A stretch of DNA of 64,000 nt. Origin: Oegoconia quadripuncta (lineage: Eukaryota; Arthropoda; Insecta; Lepidoptera; Autostichidae). The notes below the pieces were generated by a model. That model had not been told where the DNA came from. It made no database searches and was given only the letters and a program-made list of their open reading frames with translations. Shown one piece after another: positions 46,601 to 58,650 of this stretch (within the stretch, counting starts at the first letter, position 1; the number at the start of each line of letters is the position of its first letter). The translations under genes were made by a program, and so were the position numbers. Where the stretch lies: NCBI GenBank assembly GCA_949316235.1, contig OX438749.1, forward strand, positions 12,480,914 to 12,544,913, in the 5' to 3' direction.

Positions 46601-49600
46601 AAATAAATAAAGTATTTTATTTATTGAGTGATACAAAAATTATTATTGTTATTTGTTTACATTTGAATATACATTATCCCCAGCGGTAATCAGAATGTAG
46701 GTATAATTACGAAGTTCACCGTACAGTAGAAAGTTCAGCGTTATTCAGGCGGAAAATGCAAAGAAAGGTATGGAATTACCAGTAAGTACCGACATTGTCA
46801 TCAGATGAAGTCTATCGCAAAAACGAAGTGACAAAAACTACACTCCACTAAAAACAATATGAAAAAACTTTCTTGAATAATGAACTTGCGTAACCTATGA
46901 TTAACTATTTATAGACAACGAGAAAAGTATATGAGTGGTTGAGAAATCATTATAGGAAGTAATTGGTTGGTGGTAGGGCATTTTAAATGTCCGCCTGGCT
47001 ATCTACCACCATCTTATCTAAATCTGCCGCCACACAGCAATGTTAATAGCATTGTTGTGTTCCGGTTGTCAGAGATAAGATAACCAGTCCCCCAATTAAG
47101 ATGGGGTTTCCGGGTCAGTACGCTACCACCTTCGGCCTCATCTTCACTTAACATCAGGTGTGATTGAGGTCAAGTGCTAACCCGTTGTGCATAAAAAAAA
47201 TATCAGACATGCAATACTAATTTATAAGGAGAATTAAGTATTTTAATGACGAACCATTCATAATAAGTAAATATGTATGTACTAGCTTTCCGCCTGCGAC
47301 TTCGTCCGCGTGGAAGAATTCATTAAAATCGGTTCAGCAATAAAACTAGCCTATATGTTAATCTGTCTACCCACCAAATTTCATCCTAATCTGTCCAGCT
47401 GTATAGGCGTGAAGCGGTGACAAACATACATACAGACAAACACACAAACTTTCACAATTATAATATTACTAGCTTTCCGCCCGCGGCTTCGCCTGCGTGG
47501 AATAACTTTATCGCGGTAATTTATTTTTAATAATATCAAGCTATTAAATCCTAAACAATAAGAAAAGGAGTAGATATTTATAATGTTTTCATTAACTTTG
47601 TCAATTTCACAAAACCCTACAAAATAATAAAAAAAGATTAGAGTGAACAAAGAGTAGATGACTATTGTACGATAAAATTAACAATAACATTGCTATCACT
47701 ATTAATTTTTTTTACCATAGACATTAAGTACATGCTTTTCATTGAGAAAATCCTGCACTTGTCAATTTTGAATCTGCTATTCGGAAGACATCAATTAATC
47801 AGGAAATTTATTTAAGATTTTTATGGACATGGCATAACAGTGTCTACTGTGTACTGATATGTATGTCAGTTTGTATATTCGGCAAAATTAATCTTTCAGG
47901 ATACCTTGTATTAAACTCTATGACCTCTTTATTTTTCCTGTATAAGTTGTAGTGGGAGATAGACCCAAATAGTATAATTAGCTGCATACTTTAACGACAT
48001 AATGCTTGTTGCTGAACTCTGAAGTCGGTGGTTTTGTCAATTTTTTGGCGGAACAATACAGATACTTAACCTTTTTACCAAGGCTGATCGAATGGCGAAA
48101 TTAGCATGCTCAAATTTAGATGTGACAGTAGTTAATTTATTACCTGTTTATTCGGAAGTCCTCCCAAAATTTAAAGATGTTAGTTATTCAAATTGGAAGG
48201 AATATTTTGATCGTCGTTCGTTAGAAAAAGGCATTTGGTATAAAACTATCCAAGGTCAGCCTCTTCGGGTACCTTGGTTTGATGAAGTTAAGCTAAGTAG
48301 GCGATTAATTAAGTTAGCTGTTAGACTACGTTCTGGGCACTATCCATCAAACAAGTTTGGATATCTGATGAAAAGAACTGACACTCCTAACTGTGAAGTC
48401 TGTGGAGTGGTTGAAGATGTCCAACACATGTTGATGGAATGTGCTAGAAACCGAAATGAAAGAGATACACTGATGAGACAATTAAAGCTGAGTCAATACG
48501 CTGTAGGTTTGGCTCAATCAATTTTGGGTAAACCTGGATCAATAGCGGCCAGATTATTATATAATATGTTTGTATCTTCTCATTAGTGAATCTTGGTCAG
48601 GGTACGATGGGACTGTCATGTCTAGAAGGACTCAAGTCCCTAAATTAAATAAAGATTAAAAAAAAAAAAAAAAAAACCTTTTTACCAATGAGAAAGTATT
48701 TTCTAAAATACTTTAAATTCTAAACTCTAAAAAACTTCCTCACTTCTAAGTGAGGAAGTTTTTCAACGAATCTATTGGAAAATAAAAACTAATGTTGTTA
48801 TAAATACGATCCAGTATAGTTCCAATATTATGATTCGATTTCCCAGTGTGACTCAATTGCCTGCATCATCTGATCAGGAGTTTTTGCTAGTTAAGATGAC
48901 AAATTCTAGAAAAGATTTTATTTCGTATGTATATTTCCTACATGACATAAATTTCTCTCACAGAGCGATTTACATGGTTTTCCGTGGCTTAACAATGTGG
49001 TTTAAGATAACTTTTTTTCTACTGTTTTACTGACTATTGTACTAAAAACCGCATATTAGAGTACGATTGAAATGAGTTAAACGCAGTACTAAAGGATGTG
49101 ATAAACTGGCTAGTAAGTAACAACTTGCTGTTAAACTAAAGATAACTAAGATAGTGAAGTTTATAAATATAAATAAATATCCTTGAACATACACACAGGC
49201 CCATCTAGTTCCACACTAAGAAACTAGGCTCATAATGGATACCAGATGGTTGACACTCGTATACCACACGAATTGTTTTTTGTATAGATATACTCGTTCA
49301 TATCATAATTATTGTAAACATCCATAACATCACACCACATGTTTGTATTCAACATGTAAACATAAGTGTCTAGCGGGATTCGAACCCGCGACTTCTAGAC
49401 ATAGCGGTCAGGATTTCTAACCACTACACCACACAGGTCCACCATCATTTATCGTTTATTTTTATTACTTGTCGTATACTTAATCATAAATATTTATTAT
49501 ATTACTAGCTTTCCGCCAGCGGCTTTGCCTGCGTAGAACAACTTTTTTGCTGAAATTTGTTTATCCCGCGGGAACTTATTCCCTTTATCGGAAAATATCC

Positions 49601-52600
49601 TAATCCGCTCATCCGTTTCGCCGTGATTGAGCAACAAACAAACATCCAAACTTTCGCGTTTATAATATTAGTTAGATAATATGACACCTCGTATAGGCAT
49701 AGCAATTTAGACAGAACTATTTAACTCACTCGCTAACTAATTCACCTTAAGTCAAGTCAAGTCACCTTAAGACAATAAGTCAAGTTAAGTCATTAAGGTT
49801 AAATACGTAACATCGTTACTGGTACAGTGTTTTTAGGATCATCAAACGTTTTGACTATACTCCATACAGGGTGAAATTTAATTCGTGTAATACCTATGTA
49901 CTGGTGACTCCACTCCTGATAACGAACAACTTTCCACTAGGAACCATAGCCGAATTCAGCCGAAAATACTAAAGGTGGTTTGAAAATGGTTTAGTTTGTA
50001 TGAGTAATAGAAAATAGATCAAATTCGACTAACGTTTCTTGGGGAAAGTTGTTCGTTATCAAGATAGCTTCACCAGGCAATGGCAATTACACGAATTCAA
50101 ATTCACCCTGTATATAGTCTTACGGCTATGAGACGCGGAGAAACAGTATTTGAATATTGAAGATAGGTTTAATAGAATATGTGCCAAGTTTTTCAAATTT
50201 GTATTGGTATTTTATTGGTTATATTCAGCGGTGAACCAATAGGGCTAGCATGCCCCAATGGTCTGTCTATAATGACACGAGATAGAAGTTAAACGTGACA
50301 GTATGTTTCTGTCACGTGTCTTCGCAGAGAGAGACTGTGGGTCATGTTAACCTGGTAGTAAAGGCTAATGACGATAATAATTTATTTTATTGAAGTACAC
50401 AGTAATACACAATATACAAAATATTATGTTAATATATAAATACACAGTTCACTCACTTCCGCGATCATTATTAGTCAGTATTAACCCACTGCACTGAAGA
50501 CACATCCTGATTTTTAATTACATAGAACTTAAAAAAACCTTAAAAGAAACAACTCTAATTTTGAATTTTAAATATTGGTCTACTCATATTAATGGAATTT
50601 ATCTTTATTTTAAAATCACAAATTATTTCTTATAATGATATGTGGCTATAGTTGCGAGAAATAGCGTTCTTCCGGGTGTTAATTGTCTCAGCTGTCAGCG
50701 GCTTTAATACTAAGTTGGACATACATGACAATATTAAGACAAATAAATATATTTATAAAAAAAAGTGTCATCCAGGGCTAAACAGCAGAAGACATCACTC
50801 TCTGCGTTCAAATTTTCAATAGGGTGGTTCAGATAACTAGTGACTATGGTATGGTCGTAATTTTGTCGACTGTATGTACAATTTTGAAGTCAGTTATTTT
50901 TTCCTTGCAAAAAAGGCGTTATATTTTTTGTGTACGTTGATGTCTTTTGTATGAGAACAATTTAAAAATTATATATTTATCAAGGTACCCGCATTGTTGA
51001 GTTCCGCTGTGAAGAATGTCGAATTATCTAAATTCTTAAGAGGGTTTATTACGTCAAGTGGCATCGTCATTGGATAAATTAAGATATTTTTAAATACAGA
51101 ATAAATATTGCTATGACCTGCGCCCGAAAAGCCTAAAAGCTAATTATAAATAATGCCTAAATAGCCTTAATTACGGTATTATTTATAATTAACTTTAAGG
51201 CTTTCGAGTGAATAACAGAGTAATTTTTGATTTATACTGTATTTTAAAAAGAAATCTTAATTTATCCAACAAGGTTGCCACTCCTGGACGGATTAAGCCC
51301 TCTTAAGGTGAAATTAAAACCTATTCAATTAAAATATAAAGTCTTCGAACAACATAAGAAATAAATAAAGTAACAATGATAAATCAGTGAGTTGTGCTTC
51401 AATTACTCCTAAGGAAACTGTGACCGGTATACTAAATTCCTGAAGATACAAGGCATGTAACGGCTGATGAATGGTGAATGACACTGCAATAGACTGAACC
51501 GAATCTTGATTGCTAAATAACGTTACTCAATGGATGATTAAGATTGAAATACTGGAATAGGCTTCGTAGGACTTGTTGATAACGTGTGCGACCCAGTTTT
51601 ATTCTGTTGAAACAGAAATACTGTTTAGAATTGAATTGGCAATTCATAAACCAACTCGCTATCGATTGAAGTAACACACATTACTGCATTTAGAATATGT
51701 ACATACCTATATTGTATTTGTTAGAATATAGTAAATGCAATGCGGTTTAGCGTAAAAGTTTCTCAAAATGGCCAATTCCCAAAATATTCAGTTCCCAAAA
51801 AGGCGACTTCTTAAAATATACACTTCTCAAAATTCTCAAAATGTTCAACTCTCAAAATATCCACTTTTTTATTCAAAACGGGTTAAGACGAAAGGTAACG
51901 GCGTGCTCACCCGGAAACTTCAGCTTATCTCTAACAGCTGGACACAATAATGCCAACTTTTCTGCTTGATGGCAGACTATAAGATAGTGGTAGCTGTCCA
52001 GGCGGACATCTCATGTACTCCGCTGGGAATCGAACCTGCGATCTCCATTTTAAGTTACGGAGACGGTTAAGTCCAATTCCCAAAATATCCAATTTATATT
52101 AAACATGGTATAACAATAAACAGAAAATTAAAAGTACATTATGTGGAAATAACCAGCAGAGTAAAAATAAAATTCGCTTACAGGATTATAAGATAAGTAC
52201 TTAAATGTCTGATGTGTTAGTATTTCGTTACTCTTTTTGTACTAGTTTCGTCGTAATAATAATAACATACAGATCACTGTCAAGGGAGCAATCTAAAAGA
52301 GCATACCAGCATAATGCCATTGACAGCTGGCAGACATGCAATTCGCGCTTTGCAAGAGCTTAAGGCCAGTAATAAATTGGTGACGTAGGCGTGTTTGATG
52401 GAGGCAAACACATAATTACTTATCTAATGAAAATCTTTTAATGATAGTTTCTTGTTCAGTATTTAATCAAATAAAAGTTGGATGTCGATGTCTTCTAGAT
52501 AAGTATCTAGAAGATATCGATTATTGATTTTCGAAATTAAGATAAATGTGACCAAAGTGACACGTTTTGTTTCAACCGCTAACCAGTCTATACGGTCCAC

Positions 52601-55600
52601 ATACAAGTTTCAGTCACATGTCAGTTGGCAGGCACTACATGGCATACAGCATCGAAAGTTATGCAACTAAACGTGCAGCGATCCTTATATAGTGAGTGTG
52701 TATTTCACAGTCATTTTGAATAAACGTGTAACCTTCGGGTCGCTCGTATTTCGAGACCGAAATAATAGGTGCAAGTTCATATCTACATACTTATTTATTC
52801 ACTAGCTTTGTCCTTCCCGGTTTCGTCCACGTGGGTCATATAATAAAATAAGCTATCGCTTGTATTGTATCTCTCTTCAATATCTAATCTCTCAATAGTA
52901 TAAAATAAAGTCGCTGTTTTATCTGTTTATGCACTTAGATGTTCTAAACTACGACCTTTTTTTTTTAATTAATATTATTTGGATATTATAGCCCGTGGCG
53001 TGCTTAGGGTTTACCTAACAGGGTATACCGATAATATTCTTGTAATTTTTAGACAGCTAGTGAAATAATATAGGTAACCAAGCACGAAGTTTCAGTTTGA
53101 TAAAAATGCTTTTTACATGTAAGGATACCCATAGTGTTTAAATAGTTAAAAATCCTAATCGAGTATTTAGTAAGGCAAGCCGGGCTTTTGGGCTTATATG
53201 AAGGTACCACCACTGAATAGCATTCATGTAGGTAGAATGAAAGTTTCAAATCCTTTTTCAGTGTTCATGACGATTTTAGAAATTACTTTCAGGGGAACAG
53301 AAAGTTCATCATATAAAAGCTTCTTTTTTCGATTTTCGAAAGAAGTTCGATTCTTCATTCATCATCCGAACAGCCAAGGCATGGAACTCCCTTCCGGCGT
53401 CAGTCTTTCCTGAATCCTACAACCTTGGGATCTTCAAGAGCAGAGTGAATAGGCATTTACTGAGATCGCGTGCTTCATCTCCGACCACATCGTCACTTTC
53501 CATCAGGTGAGATTGTGGTCAAACGCGTATCCAGTCAATCATAAAAAGAAAAAAAAGCTATAACGAGCACAATTTCAACGCTCTGTATAAAGAGTATTCT
53601 CGTCTTAAATTTATTTTTTCAAAAAGTGTTAAAAAATTTAAAATCTCTGTAACATTAAAGAGCACTGGCTTACTAAACCTCTTAAATTTGTTTTTCCGAA
53701 ATAGATTTAAAGCTACTGTATGTAACAGTTTGTAATCGTGCCCATCGATGCAGGTACGCTGTTCTGCTGGTTCATATTTGCAAAATTCTATTACTTTGAC
53801 TTCGCCGTTGTCATCGTGATACTATAGTAAGTTTACTAACCATATTCATAATCCTTGCTTCGATACACAAGATTGGAGGCATCCGAATTATTTTGAATGC
53901 GATCCATGCGTCTGGTGATGTTCTGCAAATTCTCCTTCAGTTTCGCTGGAACTGTCTTGTCCAGTTCATTGATCGTGTATTCGAGCTGACCTGTTACATG
54001 TTCAATTATTTCCAGTTAAATATAAGCAATGGAAACTCAAATTTTAAGTATTATTTCAACGTAGTATACATAAAATCACATATTGTCAGACGTAAATGTT
54101 TTTCTAAGGATTCCATATCTGAAAAAGTAAAAATGGGATGCTTACGTTTAACCATATATTTGTCAGTTAGGACTCCTATTCTAAAGAATAAATAGTGGTT
54201 ATTAACACTAAACGCTAAAATCTTATAATTTTATAAAAAAATACAAGTTTCTAATTTTATACGATATGCATTAAACATAACATATGGCCTTCCAACACGT
54301 ATTCTCATACTAACTGGCGTAGTGTTGAACCATTATTATATACAATATTTATCGTGAATTCTTAAAGGCAAAAATCCGAAATCCAATCATTTACTAATAC
54401 AAATAAGAAACAAATTGGTACCTACCTACTACTACGAATATATATGATAATTCCACATGGAATTAATATGTAACAATTTAGCGGTTTTTATTAATATATC
54501 ATTTATAAAGGACCATTGGAGCATGAGTTCTACTCATATTTGATCGTCTTTTCTAAAATATGTGTGTGTCTACATCGCTTCAATACGAAAATTTGTGATG
54601 CAAAATATAGCAAATGTACATATGAGCAATTTCGTTCATTCATTTGAATTACATTCAGTACACTTTAATAAATTATATTCCAGATAAAATAACAGCTCAC
54701 TTATTCACTAATAATTAGTGATTACTCTAATGAGGATGACATATTGTAATAGTTCACTATTACAATAGGTTCACCTATTTAACATTAATTATGCAATGCA
54801 AAAGCACATAATAAAGGCTTACTCATCAATCAAGTAATTATAATGAATTGGAAGTTCATGTCATAATGTACAATTCTAATGACTTATATAATATCATTAT
54901 TATTAACGTACGAGTTAGCTAATCAAACCCAGACCCCAAAACTAAATTAAATGTGTGTTTAGTTACTTAGACGTAATAATCCTTACATGGGACTTGAAAT
55001 AAATGTTTTTCGTATTAAAAAAAAAACGGTTTATCTATTTGTGACTGAGCGGTAAATGTATCTTATGATGATTTCAAATGTTTTATGCTTTTATTTTGTA
55101 TCTCTCGAAATACTCGTAAAAGATTTTAAAATTCGTATTTGGATTTGTAATTAAGCAGTAGAGTTCAGTATTGACTTAGCAAACTTGGCCTTGTTTTTTT
55201 CGCCCATGAATTCGGTTGTCAAACTGTTGTAAATATGTGGAACACGTTTACGTAACTTTCTATGGCCAAAATGGTTAGACATTAGGAACAACATCAAAAT
55301 ATATTTGTTTTTAGAAACCCTTCTTGTTTCTTGACAATAAAGTTTTAATGACCTATGCTCCCATTTTTCCATGGTTGTTTAAAGCAACATGATATTTTTA
55401 GACTAACTGGATAATATGTTACAAATTTTGAATTATTTTAAAATTACTTATTTTGAAGTGATGCTGTTTTTGATGTTCCGTATAAAAATTCGAAGACTAC
55501 TTATAAGGTACTACCTTACTTATTTATAAGTACTTATTACTATTTTAAAATACTACTTTTTATTATGGACTCGATACGTGTTTGATCACAACCTCACGTG

Positions 55601-56288
55601 ATGAAAAGTAACGATGTGATCGAAGATCAAGCACACGATCTCAATAAATAGTCATGAATATCCCAAGATTGTAGGATTACGAAGAGCTGAATCATGTTAA
55701 TTCATAGCTTGGAACACTATTATGATAGGGAAAGATCGAAATCCAGTTGTCTGGTTTAAGTAAAGAAGAAAACCAGAGAAGTAAAGACCTCAGCAAAAGG
55801 CAGAAGGGAGTGACTATTACTCCACCAATAAAAGCCTATTTAAGGGCCATAAGCTTGAATACACAAGAAGGAACTGAGGTATCCTATCCCGTGTGTTTCA
55901 AGCGTCTATTTATAATAATTATATTATATTTATTATAATGTATTATAATCAGGGGGTTGCTGTTATAGGTAGGTAACTAAAGGGATTAGGGCAGTATTTC
56001 CAAAAGAGTTAGAGAGAGAGTACCAAAAAATATTGTAGGCAGTATCATTATTGGTGTAAAATAATAGAAAATAAAATAAAAATAAGTACCTCTAGCTATA
56101 CCCAAGGCGATATACCACTCAGGATCTTTTGAAGGCTTCTTCTCGTAGAACTCTAATAGCTTATCCAGGGTTATAGATATCCTGAACACCTTGGGTATAT
56201 TGTAGATGAAGTCCTGTGTATCAAAGTAAGGGTATATAGCAACAGCCGTACCCGTTAGAGTTAACAAGGCGATATACTTTAAACACAT
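43511..56288 (-). CDS. C16orf89/UPF0764-like secreted protein (DUF4735), six exons, one frameshift
   Basis: The exons are complement(56090-56288), (53841-53990), (45389-45541), (44838-45131), (44403-44573) and (43511-43657). All junctions fit GT/AG and phase, giving about 370 aa, near the usual family size. Residues 1-17 are a signal peptide ('[17 protein letters not shown]'). Family-like landmarks are 'LFMQQ' followed by 'CATLGYGEF', '[14 protein letters not shown]' and the C-terminal '[20 protein letters not shown]'. Function is unknown; the vertebrate member is a secreted protein. In exon 5 the frame shifts at about 44520 (one extra base), which would truncate the protein. With that base ignored, the remaining exons are exactly in phase, so it is either a sequence error or a very recent loss. 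The family assignment rests on motif pattern only. Confidence 0.72.
43819..44015 (+). pseudogene. Jockey-like LINE, C-terminal tail and poly(A)
   Basis: The plus frame reads '[20 protein letters not shown]' and '[15 protein letters not shown]' to a stop at 43967-43969. It is followed by the 3' UTR with 'tttccatcaggtgacccgca' and a run of 12 A. It is a 5'-truncated LINE copy in the last intron, of the same family as 53346-53555. Confidence 0.75.
44403..44573 (-). CDS. C16orf89-like gene, exon 5, carries the frameshift
   Basis: The acceptor is 'attttacag' and the donor GAGAG|GTATTT. The first part reads '[17 protein letters not shown]' in one frame. From about 44520 the homologous sequence continues in the next frame as '[20 protein letters not shown]'. 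The extra base is in the doubled c at 44520-44521. Confidence 0.72.
44838..45131 (-). CDS. C16orf89-like gene, exon 4
   Basis: The acceptor is 'tattttcag'. The donor AAA|GTAAGC at 44837 was chosen over a later GT because it gives the right phase and restores the 'LFMQQ-I' join to exon 5. It encodes '[15 protein letters not shown]', '[20 protein letters not shown]' and '[12 protein letters not shown]'. Confidence 0.78.
45389..45541 (-). CDS. C16orf89-like gene, exon 3
   Basis: The acceptor is 'tttttaatag' and the donor GCAG|GTAAAT. It encodes '[20 protein letters not shown]' and '[17 protein letters not shown]'. The intron before it (8.3 kb) holds the LINE, Helitron-like and MITE insertions. 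Confidence 0.78.
45661..45853 (-). mobile_element. SINE family A, tail part
   Basis: It is the reverse complement of the family A body from the poly(A) end ('tttttttttatgcacaac') to 'gcagatttagataagatggt'. Head missing. Confidence 0.75.
46967..47200 (+). mobile_element. SINE family A, head-less copy
   Basis: It runs from 'ggttggtggtagggcatttt' to 'gttgtgcataaaaaaaa'. Close in sequence to 28600-28841. Confidence 0.8.
47281..47467 (-). mobile_element. Helitron-like fragment
   Basis: It starts 'actagctttccgcctgcg' (inverse of the CTAGT end) and ends at 'tttcacaattataatattact'. It holds 'ttaaaatcggttcagcaa' and 'accaaatttcatcctaat'. A second CTAG-type end follows immediately at 47468. Confidence 0.6.
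47468..47665 (-). mobile_element. Helitron-like fragment, adjacent second copy
   Basis: It begins 'actagctttccgcccgcgg' directly after the previous copy. The interior diverges after about 60 bp and the far end was not defined. Confidence 0.45.
48068..48688 (+). mobile_element. Recent 5'-truncated LINE insertion with target duplication
   Basis: The insert (48082-48674) is flanked by 14-bp direct repeats 'aacctttttaccaa' (48068-48081 and 48675-48688). It ends in a poly(A) run of about 20 bases. It carries the last 164 codons of the LINE ORF2, still open. It sits in the C16orf89-like gene's intron 2, opposite to the gene. Confidence 0.9.
48092..48586 (+). pseudogene. LINE ORF2 C-terminal fragment
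   Basis: 164 residues with '[20 protein letters not shown]' and the zinc-knuckle type '[17 protein letters not shown]' (CxxC...H...C), the C-terminal hallmark of many non-LTR retrotransposon ORF2 proteins. The RT domain is missing, so the copy cannot be autonomous. The ATG at 48092 is simply the first in frame after truncation. Confidence 0.85.
49175..49441 (-). mobile_element. SINE family B, full copy
   Basis: Body: 'tatccttgaacatacacaca', 'ggataccagatggttgaca', 'catccataacatcaca'. Inverse head: 'gcgggattcgaacccgcga' and 'accactacaccacacagg'. It matches 57100-57366. Confidence 0.8.
49504..49676 (-). mobile_element. Helitron-like element
   Basis: The inverse 3' end 'actagctttccgccagcgg' opens the copy and 'cgcgtttataatattagtta' closes it. 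The interior 'tttatcccgcgggaactt' and 'aatccgctcatccg' match the inverse of 30947-31176. Confidence 0.65.
49867..50110. mobile_element. Foldback MITE with CAGGGTG termini, complete copy
   Basis: 244 bp. It opens 'cagggtgaaatttaattcgt' and closes with 'acgaattcaaattcaccctg'. Long inverted arms extend inward ('gaacaactttccactagg' against 'ggggaaagttgttcgttatc'). The flanks read ATA on the left and TATA on the right, consistent with a TA-type duplication. It is the same family as 19002-19378. Confidence 0.8.
50120..51030. other. Intron 2 of the C16orf89-like gene, nothing recognised
   Basis: A possible LINE poly(T)-type end lies at 50375-50430 ('aatttattttattgaagtac'). Otherwise no feature was matched. 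Confidence 0.35.
51036..51306. mobile_element. Foldback MITE bounded by TTAA, about 270 bp
   Basis: The left half (from 'ttaagagggtttattacgtc') and the right half (to 'ggattaagccctcttaa') are inverted copies along almost their whole length. The best stem is around 'agctaattataaataat' (centre about 51165). TTAA at both ends would fit a piggyBac-type MITE, but the inner terminus GAGGG is not a standard match, so the superfamily is open. Confidence 0.7.
51886..52076 (-). mobile_element. SINE family A, diverged copy
   Basis: It runs from 'acgggttaagacgaaagg' through 'cacccggaaacttcagc' and 'gtccaggcggacatctcat' to the head 'ctgggaatcgaacctgcga' and 'ttacggagacggtt'. Much of the middle is deleted. 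Confidence 0.6.
53346..53555 (+). pseudogene. Jockey-like LINE C-terminal tail
   Basis: The frame '[20 protein letters not shown]' followed by '[17 protein letters not shown]' runs to a TGA near 53507, then 'caaacgcgtatccagtcaatc' and an A-rich tail. Related to 43819-44015. A minus-strand relative is at 55555-55690. Confidence 0.75.
53841..53990 (-). CDS. C16orf89-like gene, exon 2
   Basis: The acceptor is 'gtaacag' and the donor TATG|GTTAGT. It encodes 50 residues including '[20 protein letters not shown]' and 'ITRRMDRIQ', likely helical. Confidence 0.75.
55555..55690 (-). mobile_element. Jockey-like LINE 3' fragment
   Basis: The reverse complement holds 'cctacaatcttgggatattc', 'gatcgtgtgcttgatcttcg' and 'cacatcgttacttttcatca', the same order as 53415-53515. 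Confidence 0.65.
56090..56288 (-). CDS. C16orf89-like gene, exon 1 with signal peptide
   Basis: It starts at ATG 56288-56286. Hydrophobic residues 2-17 are followed by '[20 protein letters not shown]'. It ends AGAG|GTACTT with one base carried over. Confidence 0.75.
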
Positions 56289-56299
56289 TTTGTACTAAA

Positions 56300-57095
56300 C
56301 TGACCATTTAAGGATTGAAAAGTAATGGGCATCGTAAAAAACAATATAGGCCACATGTTTACCACTGATTGGTTGGACCAATTTCTTTCTCGTTATGTTG
56401 TGAAAATATTGAATGTTCGGAAACCTTATCACAATTCAATTGGAACCTGGGCATATTTAAAAATCCCTAATACGTTAAAAAGAGAACAATTTTAGACGAG
56501 ACATATGACAATTATATTCATATATCGTTACAAGATATAGGGCGACACATATAACGTTAGTGGTACATTAAGACAACTTCACGCCTAAAGCTTTTCTTCC
56601 ATATCACCATTATCCTAGTGTGGGCTTAAAGAGAAACCTCTATCGAACTTCTGATCGGCCTTTGATTAAGTAACTTCATGGGCATCGTCATCGATTACGT
56701 TGTCCAATGAGAAACCGTCAAATTGCCGAGCGAGCGATGAGCAAACCAATCGTATGTCAGAATATCTGTATGCGAGCGGATTATCGCGTAATATCTTGGA
56801 TGGACTCATTTTCTGGACTGTGCATGATTTCGGTGCTTCCAAGACGTGATGTCTTCCGCTTAATTTGCTTATAGACTAATCCGGCACAGTGTACTCGTTG
56901 ATATAATAAGAACATGGTTTTGTGTTTAAAACTCAAAATATTTATTGTTTCATTTTATAGATACTTAAATGTCAGTAGTATGAGGAAAATTTCTTCTGTT
57001 AAATAGTAATAGTAATCGATTCACATCGCATTCCATAACCTGATGATGTAAAGAGGTCGCGTGTTCTATTCCCAAATAAATAATAAATATAGAAA
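56300..57095. other. Upstream region of the C16orf89-like gene
   Basis: About 800 bp of AT-rich DNA with one GC-richer patch (56640-56870). I could not point to a promoter element with confidence. Confidence 0.35.
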
Positions 57096-57099
57096 TAAT

Positions 57100-57366
57100 A
57101 ATAAATATCCTTAGACATACACACAGCGCCATCTAGTTCCACAGTAAGCAACTATAGGCTTGTGTTGTGGATACCAGATGGTTGATATACTATATAAATA
57201 CCTTTTTTTTTTATTGTAAATATATACTTATTATAAATGAAAACATCCATAACTCGGGTACACATGTCCGTATTCATCACACAAACATATGCCCCTAGCG
57301 GGATTCGAACCCGCAACCTTTTGGTATAATGGCCAGAGTTGCTAACCACTACACCAAACAGGTCGT
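57100..57366 (-). mobile_element. SINE family B, full reference copy
   Basis: On the minus strand the tRNA-like head ('gtttggtgtagtggttagc', B box 'gcgggttcgaatcccgct') is followed by 'tgtgtgatgaatacggacat', 'gagttatggatgttttcatt', 'tcaaccatctggtatccaca' and 'cttactgtggaactagatgg', ending near an att-rich tail. Confidence 0.85.
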
Positions 57367-57419
57367 CAAGTATCGCCAAAGATCGAAGTATATACTTTAC
57401 AGATAATAAAAATTAGGAA

Positions 57420-57560
57420 TTTGAAAGTCATCACATCAGTTACAGGTCGTCCACTGCTGAACATAGACCTCCTTCATAGACTTTCAGAGCGGCCAGTTAG
57501 AAGTGATGATATCCTAAGCTAATCGGTGAGTACGTGGTCACCACTCGAAAACTTGCATGG
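57420..57560 (+). repeat. RTE-type LINE 3' fragment
   Basis: 'caggtcgtccactgctgaac' and 'atagacctccttcatagac' match 14940-15000 and 61105-61160. Confidence 0.5.
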
Positions 57561-57569
57561 AGACATATT

Positions 57570-58540
57570 ATAATTTGTCGTCCGCTTATAAATAATATTA
57601 CTTATTATTAACATCGAATTATTTTAGCAGAACGATTGTTCTCTTTTGTATGATACGAAAATTATAGATTCACCTTTATAGATTTGTAGTATTCGCATGC
57701 GCACGCATTTAACCGGTGAAAGTTCAAAATTCCCACATCACCTTCAATCTCCGTAATCACATTTCAGCATTTCTCAATGAAGGTGAACCACATTTTGTTA
57801 TTTATCGAACAATTATTATAATCCATAGACTCTCTAAGAAGAATAAGAAGCTCATGAATCGAAAATAAGTTTGGGAATGATGCGAGTAAATTGTGGCACT
57901 ATGGTGCTATTATATTAGCCCCATGAGATACTTTACCCAGTATCGAAACAAAGTCGATTTTGTAGAGTCACCAATTTCTGTTACTTTATTATTAGGAAAC
58001 ATTTGATTTGTTCCACATTTTTTGTCATCTAGTGTGTGTATAGAACCAGGTACTATTTTGATAATATTTATTAGTTTTAAAGCGCTTGAGAACTGCCAAA
58101 TTAAAAATAGTGGCCGTTATTTTTCAATGCAATATTGGGAAATTCAAATTTAAGTTAACGCGTATTATGTATATTCATACTGGTGTCATAGAGCATAATG
58201 GATAAACTGAATAGAGCGACGCTAGCAACCATTTTGTCACACTGAATAATAAATAATTCCATCACCATTTCGAGACGGGTATCAAATGAAGAAATGTATA
58301 TAAAAAACGTTTAAAAAAATGTAAAAATATATAAAAATCCGAGTAACAGTTATATCTAGCTATTAAAAAATCAAAATAAATATATATTTAATATTATATG
58401 GAAATGGAGGTCGCGTAAGTAAATCTACCCCAAATACACCAACCACGAATTGAATTGCCTATAAGGAACCGTATAGTGGCCTCCGACTTGGATCTAAATC
58501 AGTTGAATTAATTCGCCTCTGTTTTTGATTTTTATAGGTG
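57570..58540. other. Gene-free stretch
   Basis: No exon or matched repeat was seen. Confidence 0.4.
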
Positions 58541-58544
58541 GGTA

Positions 58545-58650
58545 TTTGTATTAAATATTAAATATTCTTTATTACATATAACAGAATACAAACTACAGGT
58601 TATGTACAAAGGTGGACTTATCTCTTTCGACTCTGTAACGAGTTCTTATA
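58545..58650 (-). mobile_element. LINE 3'-end fragment
   Basis: 'ttctttattacatataacag' and 'gtacaaaggtggacttatct' match 11085-11200. Inverse orientation. Confidence 0.45.
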
